Position numbers and translations under genes: made by a program. From Onchocerca volvulus (taxonomy: Eukaryota; Nematoda; Chromadorea; Rhabditida; Onchocercidae), in NCBI GenBank assembly GCA_000499405.2, contig HG738139.1:12548398-12612397 (forward strand): DNA of 64,000 bases, written 5' to 3'. The notes under the pieces are model-generated. The model did not search any database. It saw nothing but the letters and a program-made list of their open reading frames with translations, and was not told the DNA's origin. This document shows positions 23,801 through 39,000 of this stretch, in pieces. Numbering within the stretch: position 1 is the first letter of the stretch; the number at the start of each line of letters is the position of its first letter.

Positions 23801-26800
23801 TGTTTGATCAGATCGACCAGATGATGAAGATTGTTTTATAGTTTTCGTTTTTTTCCACTTACGGATAGATTTCGGTGTTGGTGTTGATGTACTAGCAGCT
23901 TGACCATCTGAAATGAAGAAAAATTAAATATATAAGAAAAAGAAATCTAAAAATGATGCCAAATGAAAGATTCAAACAAATTAAATAATTCCTGAAAAAA
24001 TTGTGCAAAAATTTCGCTTATATGTAAAACGAATATAATTGATATAAAGAAGCAAAAATATTTCCAATAATATAATACTTTAAGCAGCATTTTCCAATTA
24101 ATTATAAAATTTTGAAGATAATCATAGTTGAAAAAATTAAAATAAAAATTACTCTTCCTGTCTTCTTATCAGCTTCCTTCAAAACTCTTTCTTTCCTTAA
24201 AATAACTGAAATTTCATCCATTTCAGATTTATTATTTTAACAAAAAAACAAAAATTCAGCAATTTCGAATCATTGATTTCTTACCGCTACTTGTTATTGC
24301 TCCTTCATTGACACCAGTTCCGGTATCAACGGAAGTTCCCGGTTGTATGCTATGATCTAAACCGGTAGAATGTTGTCGTTTATTTATACCTGGCGATGGA
24401 TAATGAGATGACTTGATTCTATATCTAAAAAAAAGACAACCATATTTCATTTTCTGGTTGACACAAAAATGGGATGAGCTTTTTTTTCCAATCATTACTT
24501 TACATTTCACAATATATTAAAATTAATTCAACATTCTTTCAAATGAAATATTTGAGATGACATATCGGAAATGAAATTGATAAATAATCGAAAAGAAAAG
24601 TGATAAAAATGATAAGATAAATAAATTGCTCCAAATAATTGAATTTTTTTTTTACTTTTCAAAAGATTTCAATCTTGAAAATAGCATACCTTTGCATGAT
24701 TAATTTATTAGTAGCATCACCGGTACTTCGATCAGAAATGTCAAAAGTAGAATTATCAACACTATGATGTTCCACCGTTTTTCGGACACGTTTGTTTGGT
24801 CGATGGGTTAGGTCACCTCGTGAACTACTGCATACTGAAGATGGACCTTCATCTATTTCAAGTGATTCAAATTCACGATCCGTATCAATTCGAGCAGAAG
24901 TGGATAATGATCGATGTTGATTTGGTTGAAGTCTGGTCAAAAATTCCTGAAAAAATATTTATTGATGAAATCATGCATGTCGAAAAAATTAAATCTAATT
25001 AAGAAATTGAATTTAATATTCAATTTTTATAGAGTAATTCACATTTTTAAACATATTTAAAATTAGATGAATTATCACAGATTGTCGGCCAAAAAAAAAA
25101 AAAAAAAAAAAACTGCAGATAATTACAGTCTGAAGTTTTCAAACTGAATTTTGAGAAAAATAATTAGCAAAAAGTGTAGAAAGTTGAGAACAAAAAAGAA
25201 TGAGCAAAAAAAGTTTGCGAAATGATTAATAAAAAATTTCATTCCAAATCAAAACTTCTTTAGCTAGTAAACTTTTGCAGATTATACTAAAAGATGTTGT
25301 GGATTTTTCACATATACTTAACTATACATAAACATAAGTAATACAAACACTTAACTATACATAAACATTTAATACAAACATGCACATTCGACATTTTTAT
25401 TCATTCTATCAAATTTTCAAAACAATGGATTTGTTGAAAATAATGGCAAAATTTAAAATCTTATAAGCTTGAAAGAGCATAAAAATCCAATTTTATTCTA
25501 GCCAATAATTCAGTTGATAGAAAGACTGAATGAAAAATTCGTAAGAAAGACTGAAAGAAACAATGAAAAGTTGTTTGTCTATCTTTTAAAAATATAATTT
25601 CTGAACAACTACAACAACTGAACAATATATGAATTGCTCTAGAAATTTGCTCACTACCATAACTAAATATTATTATTTCTAATCATTCTAACTAATTCAT
25701 ATCTCAAGTATGAGAGAAAATATGCAAAACAATGGAGAAATCATTGAGCAATATTGTTTCTAATAATTATTACTATCGTAGTATTGAAGAGTTGCAAAAG
25801 TTTGAAATCTCAAATAAATGAATAAAAAGATGAAATTTGAAGAGTAATATAGTGTCAAAAGAGAAAGGTATGATATTGAATAAGTTATTCTGAATAGCTT
25901 TTTTTTTTTAATCAACTAACAATATTAAAAGGAATTGATTGCGAAATGTGATGAAGTCGGAGAGAAGCAAACAAATTCACTGAATGATTGCCTACGGGTG
26001 ATGGTTTATAACAATACTTCTAATAACAATCAATCAAACAATTCTTCTCTCTTCATCGCATTTTTGCAAATGACACAAATGTTTATGTATATATATATAT
26101 ATATATATATAAATTCATTTTCATAATTTTACTCATCTTTCTTGCACGTAAAATTCGTAACTACGTGATTTCTGAGAATCAAATTCGTTAACTACGTGAT
26201 TTCTGAGAATCAAATTCGTTAACTACGTGATTTCTGAGAATCAAATTCGTTAATTACGTGATTTCTGAGAATCAAATTCGTTAACTACGTGATTTCTGAG
26301 AATCAGATTCGTTAACTACGTGATTTCTGAGAATCAAATTCGTTAACTACGTGATTTCTGAGGAATTGCTCGAATCGCATCTATGCAAGCGACATATACA
26401 CACATCTATATAAATAAAAATGTAAATGTTCGTTGTTACTTGTCACACCATGTTTCATGTTCTTCACCGATTGCTTTGAAATTTTGACACAATGCTGCAT
26501 TCAAATGGGCCGTATTTTCACATATGTATATACCTATTTTTTTCTTACCTGCCAATTTTCTCTATCATTTAAAATTCAAATTTTTTGCAATTAAAAATTA
26601 AATTTCAATTTATTAATTCTTCAAAATAATTTTGCTATCAACTTTTTTTTTTTCTATAATTCAAAGTCTTCACCAAGTAAAAATTGATTTTCAATTTATT
26701 ATTTTAACGAGAAAAAAAAGAAAAAAAAAGGAAAGAAATGAAATGCAGAGAAGATAAATAGATTTTAAAATCAATGATGAATGAATAAATAAATGAATGA

Positions 26801-29800
26801 AAGTACTCCCCAAGGATGTTAGATAGTAATTTTATATTTTCTATTAAAAAATGTCCTTGATTTTCAATAGTTGTACATTTATTATCAGAGATGGACGACG
26901 AAGATATAAACAAACAATATGAGATTATTATTATTACTAATCATTATTATTAATCTAGCAGATCTAGAAGATAATAATTGTAATAGTTCAAACATCATTA
27001 TCATCATCATCATCATCATTATCATCATCGTCAACATGAACAATAAAATCGTATAATTGGGTTCTTCAATGCAGAGATACATTAGAGAATGATTATTATT
27101 ATTATTACGATAACCTGGAAATTTTATTCAATCGACATATACACAAACATACATAGGTAAACATAGGTCATCATATACTTCAAAAGAAATGAAGCAAACT
27201 GCAATTACCTTTCTGAATTTAAATTGCGTTGAAATCTTCTAAATGATGATGGATAGGCGAGTGAATTTGAGCGAGTAATGATGGATGATTGATCGACCCT
27301 TTTTTTTGAATTTCTTTTTAAAAATTTCGAGCTAAATTTACTCGGATCAAATAATCACACACCGACATATGCATACAAATATACATACTTACTTACATTT
27401 CTGAGAATTTTAAATTTATAGCAGTTTCCGCATCAAAAAAATTCGCCTCTTTCTATCATTCTCTTCATTCGCCTATTTTCCACTCATATCTAAATCAATT
27501 AAAAATTTCTTGAAAATTTGTCTTTAACCTAGATAAAGGAGAAAATTACCTATCATAGCGGGGGGGATGGAGGGACAAATTGCTTTCATTTTGATGATTT
27601 CGTTTCTAGATTGTGCGAATTGAGTACTCTATTTATTACCGAAGTTTCTTTAATAAATACAGTTATTAGGAATGGCTCTGCAGACAGCCATATTTTATGT
27701 TAAAATTACAATATTTTTATAATTATTGCTTTGGCAAATTTTAAACGCTTCTGTCGGAAAGGCCGATTTAAATTTCTCTAACAATATAAACTATTATAAC
27801 TAACTTCGGCCTTTCCGACAACTTTTATCTTAACATAATAGCAAATAAATTTTACAAAAATTAAAAAAATTTCAACAAAAACGTTTGAACAATTAGTTAG
27901 TAAAAAGTAGAAATGGGAATATTTAGTAACACAAGAATTTTTGAATAAATAAAAATATGAACATATCCATTTATGAATATATTTATATGTTATTTTCTCG
28001 TTTTCGAAAATAACACTTATATTTTGTATTTTAAAGCAACAAATATTCCAATTAATATTAGGATAAAATGATTAATGATAAGTTAAAGTGATTAAATGAA
28101 TCGCATTAATAGGATCATTATAATAAACTAAAAATATCTATTAAAATAGATTAATTCGATATAAAGAATATTCGAATTAATAATAATGATAAGTTAAAGT
28201 GATTAAATGAATCACATTAAAAGCAAGATCATAGATAAAATTAAAAAAAATGCTAATTAAAATAGACTAATTCGATAAAAGAAAAATATATATTTAAGAC
28301 TTATTTGCAAGCAAATAGCATAAAATTGAAAAAGACTGGAATTAATCAACATTCGTTAGCTTCCTGTTTTTCTAATTAGTACTACGGCTTAGCTTATCGA
28401 TCGATCGATCGATCGACAACAAAACTAATGTTGTTGAAGAAAAATCTGCAAAAACATAGAGCTGAGAAGTTGGAGTATTATTATAGATTACACTAAAATG
28501 TTGATCTTCATTTTTAGCCTAGACAATGAAATTAAACTAAAATAAATTGCTGTGAGAAGAAGAAGAGTAATAGATGTTTGCAGCAAATGAACAGCAAAAG
28601 AAAAAATAATCCAACACAAGCTATGGCTGATGAAAAATTGAAGCCTATTTTTAATAGCAAAAATAAAATTAATGAAGCCTAGGCCCATCGTTCCTCTCTC
28701 TCTCTTGGCTTTTATTCAATTTTATTTATTCATTCATTTATGACTTAAATGAATGGAATAATTGGAAAATAATCGTTTTGCAAAAATTTCTCTTTTTTGC
28801 TTCCCTTTCTTATCTATTTTTTCTTCAAAATATACAAAATCAAACATCATTTCACATCCAAAAAAGACACATTTCTCGTCTATTTCATATGCTAATGAGC
28901 TAAAAATAGAAAAAAAAAAAAACATTTTTTGGAGAAAAGCTATAAGGAATATAAGCAAAAGAAAAAAAGAAAAAATTATTAATCTGTTAATCAGTTGATC
29001 TCTAAAGATTAGAATAAAATTTTCCAAAAAAATATGAAAGCTTATTGAAATAAGAATGGAAAATAATTAAACTGATATAAATTCAAGAATAGAATTAAAT
29101 GAATGATAAAATATATATCAAATTTGAAATTTTTGTTACTCTTAAAAAATCGTAAAAGGAAAAAAGATTCGTTTGGGCCATGTTTCTTAATCAATCTCTT
29201 TGAAATTAGATTATTAGTAAATATGTTTAATAAAAGCCATTATTCTTATCATTTCTATAACTTAATGAATGTAATTTTTGAGAAAATAAAAGAAAAGATA
29301 ATGATATAAATACAAATGAATAAATCTTCATTATCATTATTATGACAGCTTTATAAAAAAAAATTCCGAAAAAATCAGATTTTCTTGATAAGTTTTCTTG
29401 ATACGATAGAACAAAAAAAAAAAAAAGGAAGATAACGAGAAAAAAGATCTTGCTTGAACAAAAAAAATGGGAAAAGTTAAAATATATACAAAATTATAAA
29501 AAATAGAAACATTAAAAGTAATTAAATTTCATCGATCTGATTACTTTCAAGATTTCAAAGTTCAATTATTTTTTCCCAATGAATATTTAAATATGAAGAA
29601 TCGGAAGAAGTGAATTATGAAAATAAACAGGTTTTAGTTTGAGCACTTAGCTATTTTTATATTTTTAGCAAAAATGGTAACATAATATGATTTAAAAACA
29701 GGAAATGAAATGAAATGTTGTTATTTTTCAGGTCCTAAATTTCATTACAAACAAGTTGAGTTTGATATAAATATAAAATATGAAAAGAGATTCATAAAAA

Positions 29801-29880
29801 TTGAGCAAAATTTTCATGAGAAAATTTGATTATATTTGAATTGTTTGGTCGAAAATAAAAAAAAATAAAAGTTCCCATAC

Positions 29881-29912
<32 letters not shown>

Positions 29913-30036
29913 CACTTTAGAAGGTTGAAATATTGACATTTTTTTTTTTTTGGCGTGACATATGTCTATTTCTTTAAAATTTTGAAAAGTAAACAAAAAA
30001 AGTTTGTGGAAAATTTTGATAACATTGAATTGTTTG

Positions 30037-30087
<51 letters not shown>

Positions 30088-33000
30088 AACAATAAGAAAC
30101 GAAAAGGATAAAAGCGATAAAAAAAAAGTTATGATAACTAACAGGATATTCTTTATATAAAGAATATTTTCCTTATTTGCCTTAATATTGCTAAGTAAAA
30201 AGCCTAGACTTTGGCTTTTAGGCTAACCGATTCGGCTTTAGTGTTTTAAATTGGCGAATTTTCATAAGTACATTCGAAAAAAATGATACTTTTATGTGAC
30301 TTTTTCCATATACAGCATAAAAATTTTCACCAAACCTTTTAAACTCCTTTTCAAAACCTTTTTTATTATTAATGAAAAGAGATTGAGGGAAAAAATGCTC
30401 GAAAAGGAATAAACATTGAAAATTTCAATTAACTTAAGCCAATTATTTATATATACAAGTTACAGCAATTTCTAATGCTTTCTCCTAAATTGCAAGTAAT
30501 TTGCAATTTTTATTTAAATTATTTAAAAATTTACATGTCGTATTAGCACTTTTAAATTATAAAAAATGTAAATGTCCAATCATTATCATTCAATCTGAAA
30601 CAAACAAATTTTTTCCTTAAATAGTACTAATAAATGTTAAAATGGGATTTTAATTTTTTTAGATACGTGAAAATCAAGAAATTTTAATTTTTCTATTATC
30701 AGAAATCAATTGTTTTAGGGGAAAAAAAAAGAAAATATTTTATCATACTTTATTAATTTTAAAACGAAAAAAAAAGAAAAAATCAAAAAATGAAATTTGT
30801 AAAAATTTCAAATTTTTCAATATTAAATGCATTCATCCATGTTCATTTCATTTACACAATAATTTTAATTCTTTCGTTTAATTTAATTTACCAACATTCA
30901 ACAAAAACTTTTTTTCATTCTACGATCTTTAATTTCAACTGGCATTTTTGATTTTAACAACAATGAAATGCTTTTCATTTGTAATTTAAAATGATCGATC
31001 AAATGGAATTAAATTTATGACAATATTATTGATCAAATGGAAAAATCGTAATAATTATTGATCATGGAAGAAAATAACATAATAATATTATTGAACAAAT
31101 GAAAAAATCATAATATTATTGGTCAGATCAGATGAAATAATCTCGATCAAATTATACTACAAATTGAATAAAAGCAAAATTTAGTTTAAATAATGGAAAA
31201 AAAATAATAATTATAATAATAATAATAATACGATAAATAAGAAGGCGCGAAAAATTGAAGAAAAAAAAAGAAAAATCCAAATGTGAATAGCGAATAATGA
31301 AATTAAAAGAATTGAAATTTAAAAAATTTAACATCTTTTATATATTTTTACGACACAAAAATAATATTTAGATAACATCAAATATCGATTGACTAATTAT
31401 TTCTATGATACTTGGCTAAACAAACTAATCCAGTTAAATTTTTAAGTTTTTAAAATTATTACATGAAATTATGTTCTTTAAAAACTTCAAAGATTAATTT
31501 TCAAATTTTCATAGAAAACTATTCTCAATGACAATTTCTCTCCAGGAAAAGGATGGATATCCAGGATTATCCAGATACTCTACCCGCCATTAAAGAAAAT
31601 TTTGCAGTATTTCAGAGCAAATGTAGGAATATTTTGGTAATCGATCAGAATAAGTGATAATTAGCAAAATTGTTATGATAAGCTAAGGCTATTAATTAAT
31701 TGATTCTAGACATAGTAATTACTTTTCCACTAGTTAACAAACAAGAAATAAAACTAGGCTATATACTTATGGTCTATAAATTGCTATCTAGGCTGCTTTG
31801 ACTAATTATTTGAAAACGCTTTTTTTTTTATCTATCTTAAAGGAATTTTAAAAAATTTCAGTCTTTGTTGAATTTTTAAATTTTACTACTCAAAAAATTC
31901 TTCTGGTTTGTCCCATTTATTATATTTAGATAGATTAGGTACCATTAAAATTGAATAGAATTGTGAAAATAGGATGAGATTATTTTAATCTATCCTAAAG
32001 CAATTCTAGAAAATTTCAATTTTTATTGATTTTTTAAATTTTACTCCATCAAAAGATTAGACTGATTTGTTCGTCTACTGAAATAGGTTTTTGGTACCAT
32101 AAAGTAAAAATATTATATTATTTCAAAGATGAAAAGAGGATGACATGGAAGGAACTAATCAAAATGAGATGAGAGTGAGGACAAATTGAGCCTGATTAGA
32201 TTTTTATGGCCAACATCCCACTAACATGTATTGAATTGAACGGCAATGAGGCATGACAGGCTAACAACTGCTATCTAGACATAATACATTTAGTGGCCAA
32301 AAGAGCAGTAGCAGCAGCCTGAGCAACAACACCAATAACTAGGCTACTAGGCCGAGAAAATAAGTTCGTCACGAACAGGCCTATCTCTAATTACCTGTCA
32401 AAAGATCTGCTCTTATTCTCTTCCGAATGACAAAATGCGAAATATCATTTGAAAGGAACACTAGTAGTTCGTTCTTAGGCATATAGTATTTTCAATCCAT
32501 ATTGCCTTGGCTAGTTAGTTAGTTAGTCCAAAATAAATGGAAAATCAGGATTCATTGCAAAAAAAATGAGCCAAGTCTAAAATGTCTTCATCTAACAACT
32601 TATCATTCTATTATTATAAGTAATTTTATCTCTGATAAGAGAAGTTATATTCGAACATATATGATATGATAATATTTGATAAAAGAGATAAGATAATTTT
32701 AAGTATTAATTAAACTTTTTTTTTCTTCGACATCCAATTAGTCTATCAAAAAAAAAGAGCCTATTTTGCATTCTTGGCCTTTTCTTGCATTATCCCTTTC
32801 ATGCAATTTTTTCTTTCTATTCATATATATATATATATATATATATGTATTTTCGGGAAAAAATTTTGCTCTTTCTTTTCAGATAACAAAAAAGTATTCG
32901 GGAAAAATTTGAAAAATAATAACAACCTAACAAGATTACGTCAATAAAATCAGTTGGATGCAAAAATTACGAAAATTTTCGCAAAAATTTTGTTTGTCTT

Positions 33001-36000
33001 GCATTGATAATAAATAACTGAAATCATCTGTTATGTGACGCATTTCAATAATTCAATTCGTCAATTCGTTAGTCATTTATTGTCAATCATTTTGCTAGCA
33101 AAAATTTTTTCAACAATTCAATTCAAATTTATTTATTCAGTTAGTTTAGTGAATCATTTTTTTTGCAAATAAAATTTGCTATATTTAATGATTAATATCA
33201 GTTTTATCATCAATTTATCAACTAGTCAATTAAAATTATCAACTAATCAAACAATTCAATTAATAGATCAGTTTTTTTTTACTCTCTCAGAATTTTTAAC
33301 ACTCCAATTTTAGCAAACAAACAGCTAAATTAATTTTTAATGAAGAACTGATTTTATTTTGTATTCAAAACTACATTTTAATCCTAGAAATCTACATTAA
33401 AATGGATTAAAATGATGATTAAACTATTAAAATGATTAAAATTTCTAGGCGACATTGAAAATTATTCAAAATTACACTTAAAAAAATTAGTTAATTCAGG
33501 AAGATAATTTCATTATCAAAAGATAAGTGATAATTAAGAATTCTAGAAATCTATTTTCATTACATAAAAATTATTGATTAAATCAAAATCTTAATACAAA
33601 AGGTGATGATCAAGAAAGCTACAGATGAAAATATATTTATTATATTGCTAGCAAAATAAAATCTCAAAATGTCATTATTTGATTGCAATGATAGAGATGA
33701 AATATGACATTTCGATGAAATATGACAGATTTATTTCGCGAAATATATATCAATTGTCGAGAAATATTTTGATACTTTTACTTCAAAATATCTTAATCTT
33801 TTCTTATTGATTTTTTTGAATTTCAAAAAAAAATAACTGCTAGAATGTTTTCAATTATTTATTGATAATAATATAAATATTAATTAAAATAGATAGAATG
33901 TCAATTTTTTGGCTAAAATTTTTTGATGCCAAAAATTTTAGCCAGCAATAATTCAACAAAATCCCTTTAGCTTTCGCTCATATTATAAAGCCTATTATTT
34001 AGACTTTGTGCATATTTGAGAATTTAATATTAAGTAGCAATTGGTAGAGTTTTTTAAAATTATTTTTTCAAACTTGACAAAGTTGAATTATTCTTGACGT
34101 GAATTGACGTATCAGTTAAATGATGTCAAAGTAAAATCCCACGCGTTTTTGCGTCTTTTTAAAATATGATGACGAAAAGCAACTTGGCAAAGTTGGATTA
34201 TTCTCGACGTGAATTGACGTCTTATTTAAATGACATCAGAATAAAATTGAGAATTTTGCATCTAAGCAATGAATCAATTAACAATATTATTATATGTCTA
34301 ATACGCATTTTTTTCTTTTCTTTTTTTTTTTTTTTAAAATGGAAATGACAAAAAAAAAACAAATTAAAAAAGAAGGAAAAAAAACAGAAATGAAGAAAAA
34401 AGAAATTTAAAAACAAAAAGAAAAAAAAAATCGATATTTAGATGAAAAGACAGGCTCGTTCGCATTCGTAGACATTTTAAAATAAAATAAAAAGAAAAAA
34501 TCAATCCATTGTAATAATTTTCCTATTCAAAAAACCAATAATTTGCATTAATCAAAAAATATAAAATTTAAATAAATTTTGAAAAAAGGGAGAAAAAAAA
34601 AGACAGAGATAGAAATTGGATATTCCAAATTACACTAAAAAGATATCCAAAAGAAAAAAAAAAAAAACTATTTAAAAAATATAAAATTATGAAAATAATT
34701 GATAAAATTTATGTGACAGGAATAAAAAAAAAAGGATATTGGATGATTAAATTTCTTGTTTTCTGCAAACAATACGAAAATTGTGTGAAATTTCGAAAAA
34801 AAAAAAAAAAAACAAATTAAACAAACATGTCCCAATATAAACTATTCTGTCACGATATTAAAATTTTAAAATGTGTCATTATAAAAAACCAAACAAAAAA
34901 AAAAAGAATTTTTTTGTTTCAAATAATTTTTTCAAAAATTAATGAAATAATCCAGAAATAATCTTTCTAAAAAATTTCAAAAATAAGTCTTAAAAAAAAA
35001 AAAAAAAAAGAATTCAAAATGAAATAATTGAAAAAAATCGATGAATATTTTTCTCAATTCTTGAATTTGAAAATAAATTTAAATATTAAAAAAAAAGACT
35101 AACCGAATCATCAGATTTCAATTTCATAGTATTCGGCCAGTTAGTTGTAATATTATCAGATTTTACAACATTACTTGTAATACCGGAAGAAATGATACCA
35201 TGATCACTTTGAGAGCTTATCAAATTTGATGATATAATCCGAATAATTTCAATCCATTTTAACATATCATCTTCACTGTAATAAATATTCTGATAACATA
35301 TCAATTTCTGAAAATCTGATACAAATTTCAACAATACCCAAACTTTTTCTATTGAAAAGTTAATGCAAACTTCGGAAATAGTCAAATTTCTTTTGAAAAA
35401 CTTATATAAATTTCGGTAATAGCCAAATATTTTCTAAAATTGACAAAAACTTGATCTGAAATTGATATAAATTTTGGCGATGCCACTTTTTTTTTTCTTT
35501 CTTTTTTTTTTTTTTTGAAGTTAATATCAATTTTAGCAATGGCCAAACTTTTTCCGAAGTTAATTTAAACTTTCCAGAACTTTGAAAGCTTTTTATCCCT
35601 TTTCCATCTTCCTCTCTTTTCAAAAGTAAAGAATCAATAATATTTTCAAAATGACCGAAAAACTTTCCCATAGTTTAAGCTCATTAAAGAGAACATAAAG
35701 ATATCATTAAAAAAAAATTCTTTCTGATTCATAAAAATACCACCTTTTAACTCGTTTTTATACTAATATCGATTCGTTTTTTCTTTTTCTTTTTTTTAAA
35801 TATCGATAAGAATTAAATATAAAAGTTAATTTTTTGCTAATTATTGAACATTAAAAGAAATATTTAGCAATCTGTTTAAAAAAACTGCCAGCTAAATAAT
35901 TAAATGAATTTCAATTCCAATTTTTAATAAAGACATGTAGTACTGTATATATATATGAGCATTAAATCTCCTAAAGATGAATTTTGATAATTGATTTTGA

Positions 36001-39000
36001 AATTGAAAAAAAAAAAAATTGACCAGCAATTAAAAATTGAAGAGTGATTTTAGGACATAAATTCATAGCTTATTTTTTTGAGATTATCATATCAGCTATG
36101 ATATGATCACATCTTACAGAAATAGATTGCGAATTTGATGCTTTCGATAGTAGTTTTTCAAGTTATTGATTTCGAATTAAAATTTCTTCAGTTTTTTTTC
36201 TTTCTTTTTTTCTTTTTCAAAATCTCACCAATATGTCTGGAAATGATGTTCGGTTTGCTGTTGTGTTATCACTCGAAATACATATGCTTTTTTATTATCT
36301 TTTGGACGCCAATATTCATATGCTATATCGACGATAGCTGATTTCAGATCAATTTCACGAGCATCCGATGGAATGTTCAATAACTGTAATAATCAATATC
36401 ATTTAACATAAATTATCAAAATTATCACTATTTAATTTCTTTTGCAATTAATTCATTCAATTTCTTATCATTCTTCGATTTCTATTAGAATTAATCATTC
36501 AATTTCTTATCATTATTTATCATTGCATTTTAATCATAAACCATCAAAATTATCATTATTTAATCATTTTAGAATTGATCGTTCAATTCATCCTTATCAC
36601 TTATTCAGTTTCTCCTTAGATTTCAAAATTTTACACCATAAAAGTTCAAAAACTCAAACTTATATCATTTTAGCAAAATTATATGAATAAATATATATTA
36701 ATGAGTGATAATTAAAAAAAAAAATAATTGATAAAAAATAGCGACAAAAAGAATTAATATTAATTACAAAAAAAATAATCTTATCATGGAAAGATAACTT
36801 TGTCAGAAAAAAAAAAAGAATGCTAAAATTAATTAAAAAAAATGAAAAAAAAAAAAGACAAAACTAGTTTCTAACATAAATAGATTTATATAAAAAAGCA
36901 AATTCTTCGTACGCTTGTCATCTTCAATTAAGCTTAATTTCCTTTAATCAGTTTTCTAATTTAAATTTCTTTTTCCAATATGCATTAATAAAAATGAATT
37001 AAATTAAAAGAATCATTCATAATCATTAAATATATATAAAAGCTTTCCAGTTGCGATTATTAGCCTAAAAAAAAATTCGACGTCGTAATTAAATAACATT
37101 TAAACTTGTACTTTAGTTAATATGAATTAGAATTAATTTATAATTAGAAAAAGCGGAAATGAAATTTAAAATTAATTCTATTTTTCACACTGATGATGTA
37201 AAATTAATTGGCAATTTAGAGAAAATTGAAATGAATTTAAAATTAATTCAATCTTTTCATGATTACATTCATATTAATTTATATTGAACAGATTTCACAT
37301 CTGTTACTATAACTAGATGTTGCAGGAAAAATCTAATTAATAGAAAAAGCAAATTTAATTAAATTTAAGCAATCGAAGCAATCTATGGTTATTTATAATG
37401 CTTTAAATCTAAAATTAGGTCGAAAATAAAATTCCTGATAAATTTTAAAAACAATTTAAAATAAATTTCCATTCAATACTTTTAATAAATGCTTGAAAAA
37501 GTTATTCAAAAATATTTCATTTATAAATATACTAATGTAAAAATTTGTTACAGAAAAGCAAAAATGATTATTACTTGATCTGATTGTTTTTTTTTTTTTT
37601 TTTTTAAGCCAAAACGAAAACTTGTTATCAATTCATAAAATATCAGATCCAGAATTATAATTTAAAAATTTGTAGGATCAAAAAAAAAAAAAAAAACAAG
37701 TCCAACTAGAATTCTCTATCATCATATTTTGTAATGTTATCAGAAGATATCAATCAAACAAACAACTAATCAACATTTGTTAATGATCAATTAGGCTCAG
37801 ACTATAATTATCTAAGAAAGGCAAAAAAAAAAAAAAAACTTTTCAAATTCAAGCCAAAGTGCAATTAGGCACATTTGTAATACTTTGAATTTGATTTTTT
37901 TTTTCTTTTTTCTGTTCTCAATTCTATCATTTTAATAAATATTTCATGTTTGAATTTGTTTATTAGAATCAAGTTGAAAAAATGGAATTTTTCATTTTTA
38001 AATTCCCGCCTTTCATCTTTCCCGACATATTCTCGCTTTTCGAGCCTTTTCCTCATATATTTAACAATCGATCAATATCTTGCGATATTCTATCAATTGA
38101 TAGTTGAAGTATATCTCTGATCAGAAGCTAAATTTCCATTTCTTTTTAAAAGTTTATCTGATTAGAAGCTAAATTTCTATTCAAAATTTATTCGATCGAG
38201 AGCTAGATTTCCATTCAAATATTCAAAGTTTATTCAATCGAAAGTTAAATTTTTTTGTTAAATTTATTTTTTTTCTATTTTTTTAAATAAATTTTCTCCG
38301 ATTCATAAGCGAAATGAAGATAATAATGATCAAAAATATTCATTAATGCAAAAAGTTCATTTCATTTCCTCCTAGATAAATCGTCTAAAATCCCGATTAT
38401 CAAAAAGGAATAAAAACTATTATTCAGTATTGATGATTAACAATGACAAATATCAACACTTTTAACAAATAATAATAATTAATCCAAAATTATACGTAAT
38501 AATCGATTTTTAAAGAATTTGAAATGAGCAACGAATAATTGAAATTGAAAAATACTAAATTTATACCATTCGAAGGGAAAAAGAGAATTTGTTGAGAAAA
38601 ATTTTGCAAAAAAAAGAAAAAAAGTCAAACTTTTTCATGTGTTTCATCGCTGATATGTGAACTTAATTGAGAGCAAAGATATAATTTGGTACCATAAAGT
38701 ACTGCCCAATAAACTGACCATTTGTGTCGGTCATTTTTTAACGGTTCTCCCAAAGCCATTTCCTATAAAAATAATACATTCATTCAATTTGACATTAATT
38801 TAAAAAAAAAAAAAATCAAAATATTTCAAATTATTAATTTCGTTTCCTTATCAATAATTTTAAACTGAATTTGGAGACTCTAATTATGCTTTTATGTATA
38901 ATGAAGTTTATTTATGATTAATAAAATTCACTAACAAAAAAAAAAAAAAGAAAAAAGAAAAAACTGTTAATTAGAAAACGGAATATCAGAATTAATTATT

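Larger units (their letters stand above)
24947..35103 (-). other. 10.2 kb intron of the RhoGAP gene
   Basis: This intron separates the PH domain from the Ser-rich linker. It holds the 31 bp minisatellite, a dispersed repeat copy, a hairpin at 27752-27820, tandem duplications at 28075-28285 and 34074-34300, microsatellites, a 41-base A-run (30039-30079), and a GC-richer patch at 32200-32420. I see no convincing exon. Several long frames here are Phe/Lys-rich products of T/A tracts. Confidence 0.6.

Noticed and set aside
26151..26362. Possible CRISPR array
   Set aside because: Units are contiguous with no unique spacers, and the context is an animal intron.
28393..28416. CGATCGATCG run as a palindromic regulatory site
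   Set aside because: It is a simple tetranucleotide repeat; no reason to assign a function.
28734..30092. Several Phe/Lys-rich open frames
   Set aside because: They are products of T- and A-tracts in an intron, with low complexity and no splice fit.
35402..35671. 89-codon minus-strand frame next to a PH exon
   Set aside because: It is a translation of a degenerate tandem repeat; the PH exon is already bounded by a good acceptor at 35276.
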